Notes: a model not told the origin generated them from the sequence alone. A stretch of DNA of 64,000 bases from Roseobacter weihaiensis (GCF_020622345.1 NZ_JACNMO010000006.1:172948-236947); one strand, 5' to 3'. Counted from the stretch's first letter, positions 28,045 to 37,002 are shown. Translations and numbers: made by a program.

Positions 28045-29741
28045 CGGTGGGGGTGGTCATGCTGGTACACATGGCACTGGACCGCGCCGAAGAGGTCGCA
28101 CGCCACTGGGCGGCGTCGGGTTGTCCCGTCGTGATCCATGTAGACAGGGCAGTGCCGCCCCCCACCTACGACGCTTTTGTCAACGCCCTGTCGGATGTGC
28201 CGGACATTTGCTTTTCCAAGAGGTATCGATGCGAGTGGGGCACCTGGGGGATCGTTGGGGCGACACAGGCCGCGTCCGAGCAGATGCTGGCCGGTTTTCC
28301 CAAGGTCCGGCATGTCTTCCTGGCGTCTGGGTCATGCCTGCCACTCAGACCGGTCCAGGAACTGATCGACTATCTCGATGCGCGGCCAAATGTCGATTTT
28401 ATCGAAAGTGCGACAACCTCCGACGTACCCTGGGCCATCGGTGGGCTGCAAGCGGAGCGTTTTACGATGCGCTTTCCTTTCTCATGGAAAAGGCACCGAC
28501 GGCTCTTTGACAGATATGTCAGGCTTCAGCGTGTCCTGAGGTTCAAGCGGAAAGTGCCCGCGGGACTGGTCCCGCATATTGGCTCACAGTGGTGGTGCCT
28601 GACGCGGCAAACGCTTTCGGCGCTGCTGCAGGATCCTGACCGCGCGCGTTATGACCGGTATTTTCGCCGGGTCTGGATCCCTGATGAGAGCTATTTTCAG
28701 ACGCTGGCCCGAAAGTATTCTACCAATATCGAAAGCCGGTCGCTGACGCTTTCAAAGTTCGACATTCAGGGGAAACCTTACATTTTCTACGACGATCATC
28801 TGCAACTGCTGCGCCGTTCTGACTGTTTTGTCGCCCGCAAGATATGGCCGCAGGCGCAAAAGCTGTACACGGCCTTCCTGACCGATGAGGCGGGCGCTTT
28901 ACGGCGGCAAGAGCCCAATCCGGGGAAAATCGACCGGGTCTTCGTCAAGGCTGTTGAGCGGCGCAGGCGCGGTCGGACCGGGCTCTACATGCAAAGCCGG
29001 TTTCCCCGTGCAGAGTGGCAAAAGGGGATGACGGCAGCCCCCTATTCCATGTTCCAGGGTTTTGCCGAGCTCTTTGAGAACTTTGAGTCTTGGCTCGCCA
29101 AAGCCACCGGCGCGCGGGTGCATGGGCATCTCTTTGCCCCGAACCGCGCGCAATTCGCAGCAGGTCAGACGGCCATGAACGGTGCATTGAGCGACAGCGC
29201 GGTCCTGCGTGACCACAATCCCGATGCGTTTTTGGCCAACCTGATCTGGAATACGCGCGGACAACGCCAGTGTTTTCAGTTCGGGCCCGCGGACAACCAG
29301 GCGGTCAATGCGCGGATCTGTCAGGACCGCAATGCGCAGATTTCCGTCATCACCGGTGCATGGGCGGTGCCGCTGTTCCGTTCAAACGCTGATTTTGCGG
29401 ATCTGCGCCGCCAGGCCGCCGAACTGCAAAAGATCGAAAGCGATCATCTGACTGTGCTGCGCGGACCGCTGAGCAAGGCAAAGGTGCGCATCTGGACCAT
29501 GGCGGAGTTCATCGAGGCCCCGATGGAGCCTTTGCAAGCAATTCTGGATGAGATCGGCTCGAACGCGCCGCCCCGCCTGTCCGAAGTGCCCCGCATGGTT
29601 GACCTGACAGGCTTTGGCCTGTTTTTGCAGAACCTGAAAAACCAGGGCATGCACCCTCATCTGATGGGGGATTTCCCGGTCGAGCGGGGCACGGCGCCAC
29701 CGCAGGCCCAAAAAACTTCCAAACCCTATCTGGTGCGTTAG
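28041..29741 (+). CDS. GT14-type (core-2/I-branching) glycosyltransferase with C-terminal extension
   Basis: 566 residues. The N-terminal half (about 1-245) resembles the Branch family of beta-1,6-N-acetylglucosaminyl/xylosyltransferases: VVIHVDRAVPPPTYDAF, FLASGSCLPLRP, IGSQWWCLTR and WIPDESYFQTL, with the SQWW/PDE pair marking the acceptor site. The C-terminal 300 residues form a second region, which I believe corresponds to a domain of unknown function found with this family in Rhodobacteraceae (DUF5928). ATGA overlap with the preceding transferase and three bases to the sulfotransferase show one operon. It has no signal peptide. Confidence 0.83.
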   Translation: MTVGVVMLVHMALDRAEEVARHWAASGCPVVIHVDRAVPPPTYDAFVNALSDVPDICFSKRYRCEWGTWGIVGATQAASEQMLAGFPKVRHVFLASGSCLPLRPVQELIDYLDARPNVDFIESATTSDVPWAIGGLQAERFTMRFPFSWKRHRRLFDRYVRLQRVLRFKRKVPAGLVPHIGSQWWCLTRQTLSALLQDPDRARYDRYFRRVWIPDESYFQTLARKYSTNIESRSLTLSKFDIQGKPYIFYDDHLQLLRRSDCFVARKIWPQAQKLYTAFLTDEAGALRRQEPNPGKIDRVFVKAVERRRRGRTGLYMQSRFPRAEWQKGMTAAPYSMFQGFAELFENFESWLAKATGARVHGHLFAPNRAQFAAGQTAMNGALSDSAVLRDHNPDAFLANLIWNTRGQRQCFQFGPADNQAVNARICQDRNAQISVITGAWAVPLFRSNADFADLRRQAAELQKIESDHLTVLRGPLSKAKVRIWTMAEFIEAPMEPLQAILDEIGSNAPPRLSEVPRMVDLTGFGLFLQNLKNQGMHPHLMGDFPVERGTAPPQAQKTSKPYLVR

Positions 29742-29744
29742 GGA

Positions 29745-31169
29745 ATGGCGCCGCGGTTTGACAGCTTTGTCGTTTTTGCAGAGATGCGGACAGGTTCCAA
29801 TTTCCTCGAAACCAACCTCAATGCGCTTGATGGCATCACCTGCCATGGAGAGGCATTCAACCCGTATCTGATAGGCTATCCCGAAAAAGAAGCGCTGCTG
29901 GGCATCACGCAAGAGGCCCGCGACGAGGCGCCTGAGCTTTTGCTTGACCGGATCAGGGATCATCCTGGTCTTGCAGGCTTTCGGTATTTCCATGACCACG
30001 ATCCGCGTGTGCTTGACGCGGTGCTCGATAATCCGCGCTGTGCAAAGATCATTCTGACCCGGGACCCCCTTGGAAGCTACATCAGCCTGAAGATCGCGCG
30101 CGAGACCGGGCAATGGAAACTCACTGACCTCAAAGGCCGGAAAGACGCCCGTGTCGCTTTCGATGCGCAGGAATTCTCCGACCACCTGCGCGGTCTCAAA
30201 GAGTTCCATCGCAAGGTGACCCATCGGCTGCAGGTCACGGGTCAGACCGCGTTCCGGCTGAGTTACGAAGATCTTTTGTCGGTTGATGTGATAAATGGTG
30301 TGGCCGCCTTTCTTGGGATCTACGACCGCCTTGAAACGCTCGATCAGCGCCTCAAGGTGCAAAACCCCGCCGCGATTGCGGATAAAGTCACCAACCGTGC
30401 CGAGATGGAGGCGGCCTTGGCCGCGCAGCGGGAGGTGGATGTCGAGCATGTGCCCGATTTCGAACCTTGCCGGGCCGTGGCTGTGCCGTCCTATGTGACA
30501 GCCGTACAGGCTCCCTTGCTTTATCTGCCGATCCGGGGTGGGTCCGCCCCGCAGGTCACAGCCTGGATGGCCGCATTGGATCAGGTCGAAGCTGCTTGTC
30601 TGCCGACGCGAATGTCCCAAAAAGATTTGCGTCACTGGAAGCGCGCGCGGAGACAACATCGCAGCTTTACGGTGATCCGGCACCCTGTTGTGCGTGCCCA
30701 TCACGCCTATTGCAGCCATGTTCTGGGGAGCGGCCCGCGGGTCTACGCCGCCATCCGGCGCATGCTTGCCAAGCGGTACAATCTGCCCATCCCGCCGCAG
30801 GGGCCGGATGAAAGCTACGATCTGGTCCAGCACCGCGCCGGTTTTGCCGGCTTTCTGGGCTTTCTCAAACCCAACCTGAACAATCAGACCGCCGTCCGCA
30901 TTGATCCTGCTTGGTGTAGCCAGTCGCGAGTCATCCAGGGCTTTGCCGGATTCGCTTTGCCGGATCTGATCGTTCGGGAAGAAGAGTTGCCGGAGGTCTT
31001 GCCAAGTTTGGCACGCGCAATGGGTTATGAAACGCCACCGCCGGTGCCAGGCGCACCACCGGACAGCCCGTTTGAGCTATCCCAGGTTTACGATGATGAG
31101 ATTGAGGCCCTGACGGCATCCGCCTACCAACGCGACTACATGATTTTCGGCTTTGACCGCTGGCGGTAA
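29745..31169 (+). CDS. Two-domain sulfotransferase (NodH/Stf0-like)
   Basis: 474 residues. The N-terminal domain has the PAPS 5'-phosphosulfate loop EMRTGSNFLETNL (13-25) and the 3'-phosphate motif ILTRDPLGSYIS (103-114), as in NodH/Stf0 carbohydrate sulfotransferases. A second, weaker sulfotransferase-like unit follows: LLYLPIRGGSAPQVTAWM (258-275) sits where a PAPS loop would be but lacks the usual Lys, and TVIRHPVVRAHHAYC (309-323) resembles a 3'-phosphate motif. It closes the galU-galE-GT-GT-GT14 run, so a sugar on a surface glycan is the probable acceptor. The first domain should be active; the second may be structural. Confidence 0.85.
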   Translation: MAPRFDSFVVFAEMRTGSNFLETNLNALDGITCHGEAFNPYLIGYPEKEALLGITQEARDEAPELLLDRIRDHPGLAGFRYFHDHDPRVLDAVLDNPRCAKIILTRDPLGSYISLKIARETGQWKLTDLKGRKDARVAFDAQEFSDHLRGLKEFHRKVTHRLQVTGQTAFRLSYEDLLSVDVINGVAAFLGIYDRLETLDQRLKVQNPAAIADKVTNRAEMEAALAAQREVDVEHVPDFEPCRAVAVPSYVTAVQAPLLYLPIRGGSAPQVTAWMAALDQVEAACLPTRMSQKDLRHWKRARRQHRSFTVIRHPVVRAHHAYCSHVLGSGPRVYAAIRRMLAKRYNLPIPPQGPDESYDLVQHRAGFAGFLGFLKPNLNNQTAVRIDPAWCSQSRVIQGFAGFALPDLIVREEELPEVLPSLARAMGYETPPPVPGAPPDSPFELSQVYDDEIEALTASAYQRDYMIFGFDRWR

Positions 31170-31172
31170 GCC

Positions 31173-31637
31173 CTAGGCCGCCTGATCAGACTCATACGAG
31201 GTCAGGATGGTGTAGAGCGTTGCAGTGTTATGGTTGGCCCTCAGTTTGGCGCAAACCGTGGTATCCCGCAGCGTCCGAGAAACCAGCGCCAGTGCCTTGA
31301 GGTGGTCTACCCCCGCGTCTTCGGGGGCGAAAAGAGCGAAAGCGATATCAACAGGTTGGCGGTCGACCGAGCCGAAATCAATCGGCTTGTCCAACAGTAC
31401 AAAGGCCCCCAGGACACGATCAATATCTGCCAGTCTTGCATGCGGCAGCGCGATGCCGTGACCAACCCCCGTCGGGCCCAGAGCCTCACGCGCAAGCAGC
31501 GCATCAAGCACCGCATCCCCGTCCAGCCCATAGGCCTGCTCAGCCAGATCACTGACGTTCTGCATAAGACGTTTCTTGCTGGAGGCCGAGGTCAGAACCT
31601 TGATGGCCTCCGGCTTGAGGAGTTCAGAAAAATCCAT
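31173..31637 (-). CDS. ptsN: PTS nitrogen-regulatory EIIA protein
   Basis: 154-residue EIIA-Ntr phosphocarrier, a regulator of nitrogen/carbon and potassium responses. The phosphorylated histidine is His66 in GHGIALPHAR. DKPIDFGSVDRQPVDIAFALFAP and the C-terminal HLKALALVSRTL helix are typical. It ends a minus-strand run hpf-ptsN, 38 bases after hpf, and converges on the sulfotransferase with three bases between stops. rpoN, often nearby in other proteobacteria, is absent here. Confidence 0.95.
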   Translation of the reverse strand: MDFSELLKPEAIKVLTSASSKKRLMQNVSDLAEQAYGLDGDAVLDALLAREALGPTGVGHGIALPHARLADIDRVLGAFVLLDKPIDFGSVDRQPVDIAFALFAPEDAGVDHLKALALVSRTLRDTTVCAKLRANHNTATLYTILTSYESDQAA

Positions 31638-31675
31638 GTCGTCCGCATCTTAAGGGCACCCGTGGTGCCGTTTAC

Positions 31676-32242
31676 CTATTGAGGGTCGATCCATCCGATG
31701 TTCCCGTCATCCCGACGGTAGACCACGTTCACGCCCTCTTTGCCTTCGTTGCGAAATACCAGTACCGGGGCACCTGCCAACTCCATCTGCATGACCGCTT
31801 CACCCACAGAGAGCGAAGGGATTTTTGTCTCCATTTCGGCGACGATGATGGGTTGAAGTGTCTCTGGCTCCTGCTCTTCCGACTCGACTTCTGAAGCGAG
31901 GATATATGAGGACGCTCCGTAGATTTCAACCGGTTCTGACCGATCTTTGTGGTGATCTTTCAACCGGCGCTTGTATCGTCGGAGCTGTTTTTCCATTTTT
32001 TCACGGCAGGCCTCGAAGGCCGCGTAAATCTCTGTCTGATGTGCCTTGGCCTGAGCGGTTAGGCCGGTGGACAGATGTACGGTCGCCTCACAGACAAACT
32101 CATGTGCCGATTTGGAAAAGACCACGACGGCTTCTGTCGGACGTTCGGCATATTTCTTGACCGTATCGTTCAACTCGTCTCTGACGTGGGTCTGCAGGGC
32201 TTCGCCAATGTCGATCTGTTTGCCGCTGATTTGGTACCGCAT
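31676..32242 (-). CDS. hpf: Ribosome hibernation promoting factor, long form
   Basis: 188-residue long HPF, which pairs idle 70S ribosomes into 100S dimers. The N-terminal S30AE domain (MRYQISGKQIDIG to about residue 105) is followed by a charged linker and a C-terminal dimerisation domain (IPSLSVGEAVMQMELAG then GVNVVYRRDDGNIGWIDP). The start is ATG 32242 with AGAGGAGAG just upstream; a longer 17-residue extension is rejected. It precedes ptsN. The 248-base gap before lptB suggests its own promoter, which I could not place. Confidence 0.95.
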   Translation of the reverse strand: MRYQISGKQIDIGEALQTHVRDELNDTVKKYAERPTEAVVVFSKSAHEFVCEATVHLSTGLTAQAKAHQTEIYAAFEACREKMEKQLRRYKRRLKDHHKDRSEPVEIYGASSYILASEVESEEQEPETLQPIIVAEMETKIPSLSVGEAVMQMELAGAPVLVFRNEGKEGVNVVYRRDDGNIGWIDPQ

Positions 32243-32490
32243 AGTCTCTCCTCTTAGTTCAGACACCGCCAGAAAATCGCCGTGCACGGGCACGGCGCAA
32301 AGTTCAGGCGGCTACGGAAGGTGGCTTTTGGTCAGATTGCTGTCGCTCTGGCTCTGACGAGCTGCCGGACACTCAAAGATACAGGGACTGATCGATGCCA
32401 TACCAGTATTGAGCCCGATAATGGGACCCAGAGTCAAACAAAAGCATCGCGCATGGGTAGAAAAGCGCACACCAGAAATCTGCCCTTTGG

Positions 32491-33249
32491 TCAAGAAATT
32501 CTGAAGTTGTCGCCCAGATAGACGCGGCGTACGTTTTCGTTTTGAACCACTTCATCCGGTGTGCCGGACATCAGCACGCGGCCTTCGTGCAGGATGTAGG
32601 CCCGGTCGACAATCTCAAGGGTTTCGCGCACGTTGTGGTCTGTGATGAGAACGCCAATGCCGCGTTTTTTCAGGTCCGCGACCAACTGCCGGATGTCATC
32701 GACAGAGATCGGGTCGACCCCGGCAAAGGGTTCATCCAACAACAGGTATTTGGGGTTGGCGGCCAGGCAGCGTGCAATCTCGACCCGGCGTCTTTCACCG
32801 CCCGAAAGTGCCAGCGCCGGGGCACGCCTGAGATGTTCGATGGAGAATTCCGACAACAGTTCCTCAAGCCGTTCGCGGCGCTTGTGTCTGTCGGCTTCGG
32901 TGATATCCAGAATGGCGGCGATGTTGTCCTGCACGGAGAGGCCGCGAAAAATGCTCATCTCCTGCGGCAGATAGCCAATGCCCAGTTGCGCGCGGCGGTA
33001 CATCGGGAAGGTCGTGATATCCTGCCCGTCGATGCGCACGCTGCCGCCCTCCGGCGTAACAAGGCCCGCGATTGCGTAGAAGGTGGTTGTCTTGCCGGAT
33101 CCGTTGGGGCCCAGCAGCGCCACGACCTCGCCGCGGTCCAGCTCCATCGAAAAGTCGCGAATGACGATCTTTTTCTTGTAGGCCTTGCGCAGATTGGACA
33201 CGCGCAAGCCTGCGGAGCCTTCGGCAACGGTTAACTTGGGGCGGGCCAT
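32491..33249 (-). CDS. lptB: LPS export ABC transporter ATPase LptB
   Basis: Powers extraction of lipopolysaccharide from the inner membrane with LptF, LptG and LptC. It has 252 residues. Walker [10 protein letters not shown] is at 47-55, the ABC signature LSGGERRR starts at 148, Walker B YLLLDEP carries Asp171-Glu172, and the switch His is in LITDHNVRE. Its ATG overlaps the lptA stop by one base. It sits in the order kdsD-lptC-lptA-lptB; lptF/lptG are elsewhere. Confidence 0.97.
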   Translation of the reverse strand: MARPKLTVAEGSAGLRVSNLRKAYKKKIVIRDFSMELDRGEVVALLGPNGSGKTTTFYAIAGLVTPEGGSVRIDGQDITTFPMYRRAQLGIGYLPQEMSIFRGLSVQDNIAAILDITEADRHKRRERLEELLSEFSIEHLRRAPALALSGGERRRVEIARCLAANPKYLLLDEPFAGVDPISVDDIRQLVADLKKRGIGVLITDHNVRETLEIVDRAYILHEGRVLMSGTPDEVVQNENVRRVYLGDNFRIS

Positions 33250-33740
33250 TATTGATCGCCGGTCTGCAAAACGGTTCGGACACGACCGGACATCTGCGCT
33301 GTCCCGGCATCCAACTGCACGGTCATGCGATCCGAGGTCAGCGCCGAGGGGCCCTGGACCACCAGGACATTGCCGGTCATCACGATGGTGCCATCATCAA
33401 CATTGTAATCCGCACGTTCCGATTCTGCCGCATCCTCACCAGAGATCAAGATCACATCTCCGGTCGCCTCGATCCGCTCCACGTCTCGCGCGTCGGTGTC
33501 GTAAACCACCAGAACCCGGTTTGCCGACAGTCGCATCTCGCCCTGCACGATCACGACGTTTTCCGTGAACGTCGCGGTGCCGGCCGCTTGGTCAACGGAC
33601 AGGTTTTCGGATGTCACCTCAACCGGCAGACCGCTGTTTTGCTGAATGGATCCAAAGGCAACCTGTGTGCCCTGCGCGGACACCCCGGTCGCAAAAGCGA
33701 CAAGCAAGACAGGCAAGAGAAATCTGGTAAAACGTATCAC
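33249..33740 (-). CDS. lptA: LPS transport periplasmic protein LptA
   Basis: Periplasmic bridge protein that carries lipopolysaccharide to the outer membrane. It has 163 residues: a signal peptide at 1-23 ending VSAQG, then an OstA/LptA beta-jellyroll ([34 protein letters not shown] and a repeat ending in a [10 protein letters not shown] strand). It lies between lptC (three bases away) and lptB (one-base overlap). Confidence 0.94.
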   Translation of the reverse strand: MIRFTRFLLPVLLVAFATGVSAQGTQVAFGSIQQNSGLPVEVTSENLSVDQAAGTATFTENVVIVQGEMRLSANRVLVVYDTDARDVERIEATGDVILISGEDAAESERADYNVDDGTIVMTGNVLVVQGPSALTSDRMTVQLDAGTAQMSGRVRTVLQTGDQ

Positions 33741-33743
33741 GGG

Positions 33744-34352
33744 TTATTCTTCCGACTTTTCAGGTTGATATAACAGCTTAACGCCGTTTGTGAAAACCAA
33801 TTGGGCGTCATTGCTGCCCTCTGCGGCAAAGAGATGCATGGAACCCGCCTCGATATCCCCCACCGGCGTGACCGCGAACACCTGATCCGGGGACGTGATA
33901 TCCAGTGCAGACATGCGGATATCAAGCAGGTCTGACCGCAAGATGTATCCTTCAGACGTGATGATTTCGACATCGCCGGTCAGTTCCGAATGGTCCTTTG
34001 CGATATCGATCACAGCCTGATGCGCCGTGACTGTAATCCGCGTGCCATTGGGCATGTCGACCTGCACATCCACGGTTTTGGCCGTATTCGTGCCTGTTTT
34101 TCCATCGGGGCTGGTTACCGTGTCGGCAACAAAAGCGATCTGATCGCCGCGGTCCGATGTGCCGGAAAAATAGGGTCCGGTGACCTGCTGGTTGGTCAGG
34201 CGTTCCTGTACTTCGGTGTCGGCAAAAGGGATGGTCGATGGCGGATCAACCGCCCGCGAGATCAGAAACAAGGTCGAGAGCAGGCCAAGCGCCATCAGTG
34301 GTAAGGCGACCTTCAGCCACGTAACCATGCGTGAGTAACGATCCGCCTGCAT
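33744..34352 (-). CDS. lptC: LPS export protein LptC
   Basis: Inner-membrane-anchored partner of LptB2FG that passes lipopolysaccharide to LptA. It has 202 residues with one transmembrane helix (about 10-30, WLKVALPLMALGLLSTLFLI) followed by a periplasmic beta-rich domain (MPNGTRITVTAHQAVID, DITSPDQVFAVTPVGDIEAGSM). It lies six bases after kdsD and three before lptA. Sequence conservation in this family is low, so position in the cluster carries much of the assignment. Confidence 0.9.
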   Translation of the reverse strand: MQADRYSRMVTWLKVALPLMALGLLSTLFLISRAVDPPSTIPFADTEVQERLTNQQVTGPYFSGTSDRGDQIAFVADTVTSPDGKTGTNTAKTVDVQVDMPNGTRITVTAHQAVIDIAKDHSELTGDVEIITSEGYILRSDLLDIRMSALDITSPDQVFAVTPVGDIEAGSMHLFAAEGSNDAQLVFTNGVKLLYQPEKSEE

Positions 34353-34358
34353 CTCCGC

Positions 34359-35321
34359 CTACCCCAACCCGACGCGCAGACAGTCGTGGATATGGATCAG
34401 GCCCGCAACGATCTGCGGGTTTTTCGGCTCCACGACCAACAGGCATGTCACTTTGCGGTCATTCATGATGCCGACCGCTTTTTCCGCCAGCGCGTCCGGT
34501 GCGATCGTGATCGGAGATGGGGTCATCACATCGCGCGCCTTGAACGTCGCGAGGCCGTCCATGTGGCGACCGATATCGCCATTGGTGATAATGCCGCGCA
34601 GGGTGCCGGCATCGTCCGTCACCGCCACCACGCCAAAGCCCTTTGCGCCAATCTCCGACAGGGCGGCGGACATTGGCGCGTCTTCAACCACCAGCGGAAT
34701 CGCATCGCCCTGGTGCATCAGATCGGCCACGCGGCTGAGCTGCGCCCCGAGGTTGCCGCCGGGATGAAAGTCGCGGAAGTGCTCTGGTGTGAAGGCGCGG
34801 TGCTCCATCAGGGCCACGGCCAGCGCGTCGCCAAGGGCCAATGTCATCGTCGTCGAAGAGGTCGGGACGATGCCGGTGCCACAGGCTTCCTCGGCCCGGG
34901 GCAGCACAAGGGCGACATCGGACTGGCGCAGGAGCGTCGAGCCTGCCCGGCTCGCAACCCCGATCATCGGGATGGAAAACCGGCGTGTGTAGGCGATCAC
35001 ATCGGCAAGCTCCGGCGTCTCTCCGGAGTTCGACAGCACGATGACCACATCGCCGGAGCCCATCATGCCCAGATCGCCGTGGCTGGCCTCTGCCGGATGC
35101 ACGAAATGCGCGGGTGTTCCGGTGCTGGCCAGCGTGGCGGCGATCTTGCGGGCGATATGGCCCGATTTGCCCATGCCACAGACGATAATGCGCCCGGTGG
35201 CGGCCAGCATAAGTCCCACCGCCCGGTCAAAGCTTTCGTCGAGACTCTTTTCGAGCTGGTGCAGGGCGTCGGTTTCGATCTTGATGACGCGCCGCGCGGT
35301 ATCGAGGAAGGATTTGCTCAT
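34359..35321 (-). CDS. kdsD: Arabinose-5-phosphate isomerase (KpsF/GutQ family)
   Basis: Converts ribulose-5-phosphate to arabinose-5-phosphate, the first step to Kdo. It has 320 residues. The SIS domain (about 35-175) has CGMGKSGHIARKIAATLASTGTP in segments, HPAEASHGDLGM and LSNSGETPEL. Two CBS domains (about 205-320) follow, with the closing LIHIHDCLRVGL. The start overlaps the rnd stop by four bases. The order with lptC-lptA-lptB is conserved in many proteobacteria. Confidence 0.95.
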   Translation of the reverse strand: MSKSFLDTARRVIKIETDALHQLEKSLDESFDRAVGLMLAATGRIIVCGMGKSGHIARKIAATLASTGTPAHFVHPAEASHGDLGMMGSGDVVIVLSNSGETPELADVIAYTRRFSIPMIGVASRAGSTLLRQSDVALVLPRAEEACGTGIVPTSSTTMTLALGDALAVALMEHRAFTPEHFRDFHPGGNLGAQLSRVADLMHQGDAIPLVVEDAPMSAALSEIGAKGFGVVAVTDDAGTLRGIITNGDIGRHMDGLATFKARDVMTPSPITIAPDALAEKAVGIMNDRKVTCLLVVEPKNPQIVAGLIHIHDCLRVGLG

Positions 35322-35932
35322 GAGTGCGCAAAGATGTCCGCGTCGGGCCAGCCCATCAGATCCAGTTTCGCGCGCATCGGCAGGAAGTCGAAACAGGCCT
35401 GCGCCGTTTCCATCCGCCCTTCACGCTCCAGCATCCCGTTCAGCACTTCGCGCAGCTGATGCAGGTAGAGCACGTCGGACGCGGCATATTCAATCTGCGC
35501 CTCGGTCAGTGTGTCGGCCCCCCAATCGCTGGATTGCTGTTGTTTGGAAATGTCGATGCCCAGCAATTCCTGCAGCAGTTTCGCCAACCCGTGTCGGTCG
35601 GTATAGGTGCGCACCAGGCGGCTGGCGATCTTTGTGCAGTAGACCGGCGCTGCGGTCGCGCCAAAGGTGTTCAGCATCGCGGCAATATCAAAGCGTCCGA
35701 AGTGAAAGAGCTTGAGAACTTCCGGGTCTTCCAGCAGCTTGCACAGGTTGGGGGCTTCGGTCTGCCCTTTGGCGATCTGCACCAGATGGGCCACGCCGTC
35801 CCCGCCGGAAAGCTGCACAACGCAAAGACGGTCGCGGTGAGGCTGCAGGCCCATGGTCTCGCAGTCGATGGCAATCATCGGCCCCAGATCAAGCCCATCG
35901 GGCAGATCATTTTTGTAAACGTGATGTGTCAT
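35318..35932 (-). CDS. rnd: Short ribonuclease D-type 3'-5' exonuclease
   Basis: 204-residue DEDDy exonuclease. Acidic residues are Asp23 and Glu25 (IDCETMG), Asp82 (HFGRFD) and Tyr149/Asp153 (EYAASD). It lacks the C-terminal HRDC domains of E. coli RNase D, which has about 375 residues; short versions are common in alphaproteobacteria. It heads the rnd-kdsD-lptC-lptA-lptB run and overlaps kdsD by four bases. Substrate (tRNA ends or other RNA) is inferred. Confidence 0.9.
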   Translation of the reverse strand: MTHHVYKNDLPDGLDLGPMIAIDCETMGLQPHRDRLCVVQLSGGDGVAHLVQIAKGQTEAPNLCKLLEDPEVLKLFHFGRFDIAAMLNTFGATAAPVYCTKIASRLVRTYTDRHGLAKLLQELLGIDISKQQQSSDWGADTLTEAQIEYAASDVLYLHQLREVLNGMLEREGRMETAQACFDFLPMRAKLDLMGWPDADIFAHS

Positions 35933-36151
35933 GAGGCTCCTTTATCGTGCCGCTGGACCGGGGGCAAAGCACTACCGGTGCGGCATCAGCGTTACCGGGC
36001 GGGCCGGGCGGACACAAGGGCGACCCTGCCGGTGACGTACTGCCGTTCTCGACAGATAGTCATTAATCCGCCTGCTGCAATCAGCAATGGCCGGATGGCA
36101 TTGTGCCGCAATGCAGCGATGGCCCGGTAACGATTGTGAACTTGGAACCGT

Positions 36152-36574
36152 TCAGGTGTCCGGGTCCACCTTGCCGCGCAGGGATTTGACTTCCCCGCGC
36201 ACTTTCTTGGCCTTGAGACGCCGCTTTTTCGATCCGAACGTGGGCTTTGTGGCGATCCGGCGCTTTGGTGCGACCAGTGCCTTGGTGATCAGCTCGGCCA
36301 GCCGGTTGCGCACGATATCTCTGTTGCGGGCTTGACTGCGGGTTTCGTCGCATTGCAGAACCAGTGCGCCATCGGTCGTCCAGCGCCGCCCGGCCAGCTT
36401 TTTGAGGCGCGCCTTCACAGGACCCGGCAGATTGGGCGAGCGGGCTGCCTCAAACCGCAGCTCGACGGCAGAGGAGACCTTGTTCACGTTTTGCCCGCCA
36501 GGCCCCGAGGCGCGCATGAAGCTTTCGGTCAACTCCCAGTCTTCCAGGGTTATCTGGTCATTGATCCGCAACAT
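36152..36574 (-). CDS. arfB: Alternative ribosome-rescue factor ArfB (peptidyl-tRNA hydrolase)
   Basis: Frees ribosomes stalled at mRNA 3' ends by hydrolysing peptidyl-tRNA. It has 140 residues: a release-factor GGQ domain with Gly26-Gly27-Gln28 (SGPGGQNVNK), then a basic flexible C-terminal tail (KRRIATKPTFGSKKRRLKAKK in part) that enters the empty mRNA channel. Length and tail match E. coli YaeJ/ArfB. It is five bases after a VOC-family gene on the same strand, and both lie behind an unusual leader with a mini-ORF and a terminator (36971-37147). Confidence 0.95.
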   Translation of the reverse strand: MLRINDQITLEDWELTESFMRASGPGGQNVNKVSSAVELRFEAARSPNLPGPVKARLKKLAGRRWTTDGALVLQCDETRSQARNRDIVRNRLAELITKALVAPKRRIATKPTFGSKKRRLKAKKVRGEVKSLRGKVDPDT

Positions 36575-36579
36575 GGGTT

Positions 36580-36936
36580 TTATGCAAACCGTCCCGACAC
36601 GCTGACGGAATTGCCAGCAGGGTCCTTGGCATTGGCAAAGACATATCCATCCGCCCGGTGGCGTTTTCCAAAGCGCAGCCCGCGGGTGGCAGCCTTGGTA
36701 CAGAACCCTTCGACATCGTCGCAGGCAAAAACCAGTTTCACGGCAGCTTGACCGTGTCGCACGCCTTTGGCCGCCGGATATAGCAACAAATGCACCGCGC
36801 CTTCGGGGGGACGCAATTCGATAGTGCGGTCACCGTTCAATCGGTGTGCGCTATACCCGAAATGGATTGCGTAGAATGCGATCATCTCGTCGATTTTTGT
36901 CGTGTAGAGGATCAGGCTACCCAAAGCAGGGGTCAT
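36580..36936 (-). CDS. VOC (glyoxalase/bleomycin resistance) family protein
   Basis: 118-residue single vicinal-oxygen-chelate domain protein. It opens with SLILYTTKIDEMIAFYAIHFGY, has ELRPPEGAVHLLLYP and a closing KDPAGNSVSVSGRF, the usual beta-alpha-beta-beta-beta layout. ATG 36936 has GGAAGG eight bases upstream. The longer 186-residue reading runs back through a terminator hairpin and is rejected. Activity cannot be named; such proteins include lyases, dioxygenases and binding proteins. It shares a transcript with arfB by spacing. Confidence 0.85.
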   Translation of the reverse strand: MTPALGSLILYTTKIDEMIAFYAIHFGYSAHRLNGDRTIELRPPEGAVHLLLYPAAKGVRHGQAAVKLVFACDDVEGFCTKAATRGLRFGKRHRADGYVFANAKDPAGNSVSVSGRFA

Positions 36937-36970
36937 CTGATGCACCTTCCGTTCCCTGTGCCGGGTTTTA

Positions 36971-37002
36971 TTAAAAAGGGCCGCGCTTTTGCGGCGCGGC
37001 CC
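36971..37002 (-). terminator. Strong Rho-independent terminator upstream of VOC-arfB
   Basis: Perfect 9-bp stem GGGCCGCGC (36978-36986) / GCGCGGCCC (36994-37002) with a 7-nt loop. Read on the minus strand it runs into TTTTT. It lies 35 bases before the VOC start codon and 74 after the mini-ORF stop. It either ends a separate short transcript or works as an attenuator for VOC-arfB. Confidence 0.85.

Noticed and set aside
32312..32494. 60-codon minus-strand ORF between lptB and hpf
   Set aside because: TTG start overlapping the lptB stop, no ribosome binding site, cysteine-rich random-looking product.
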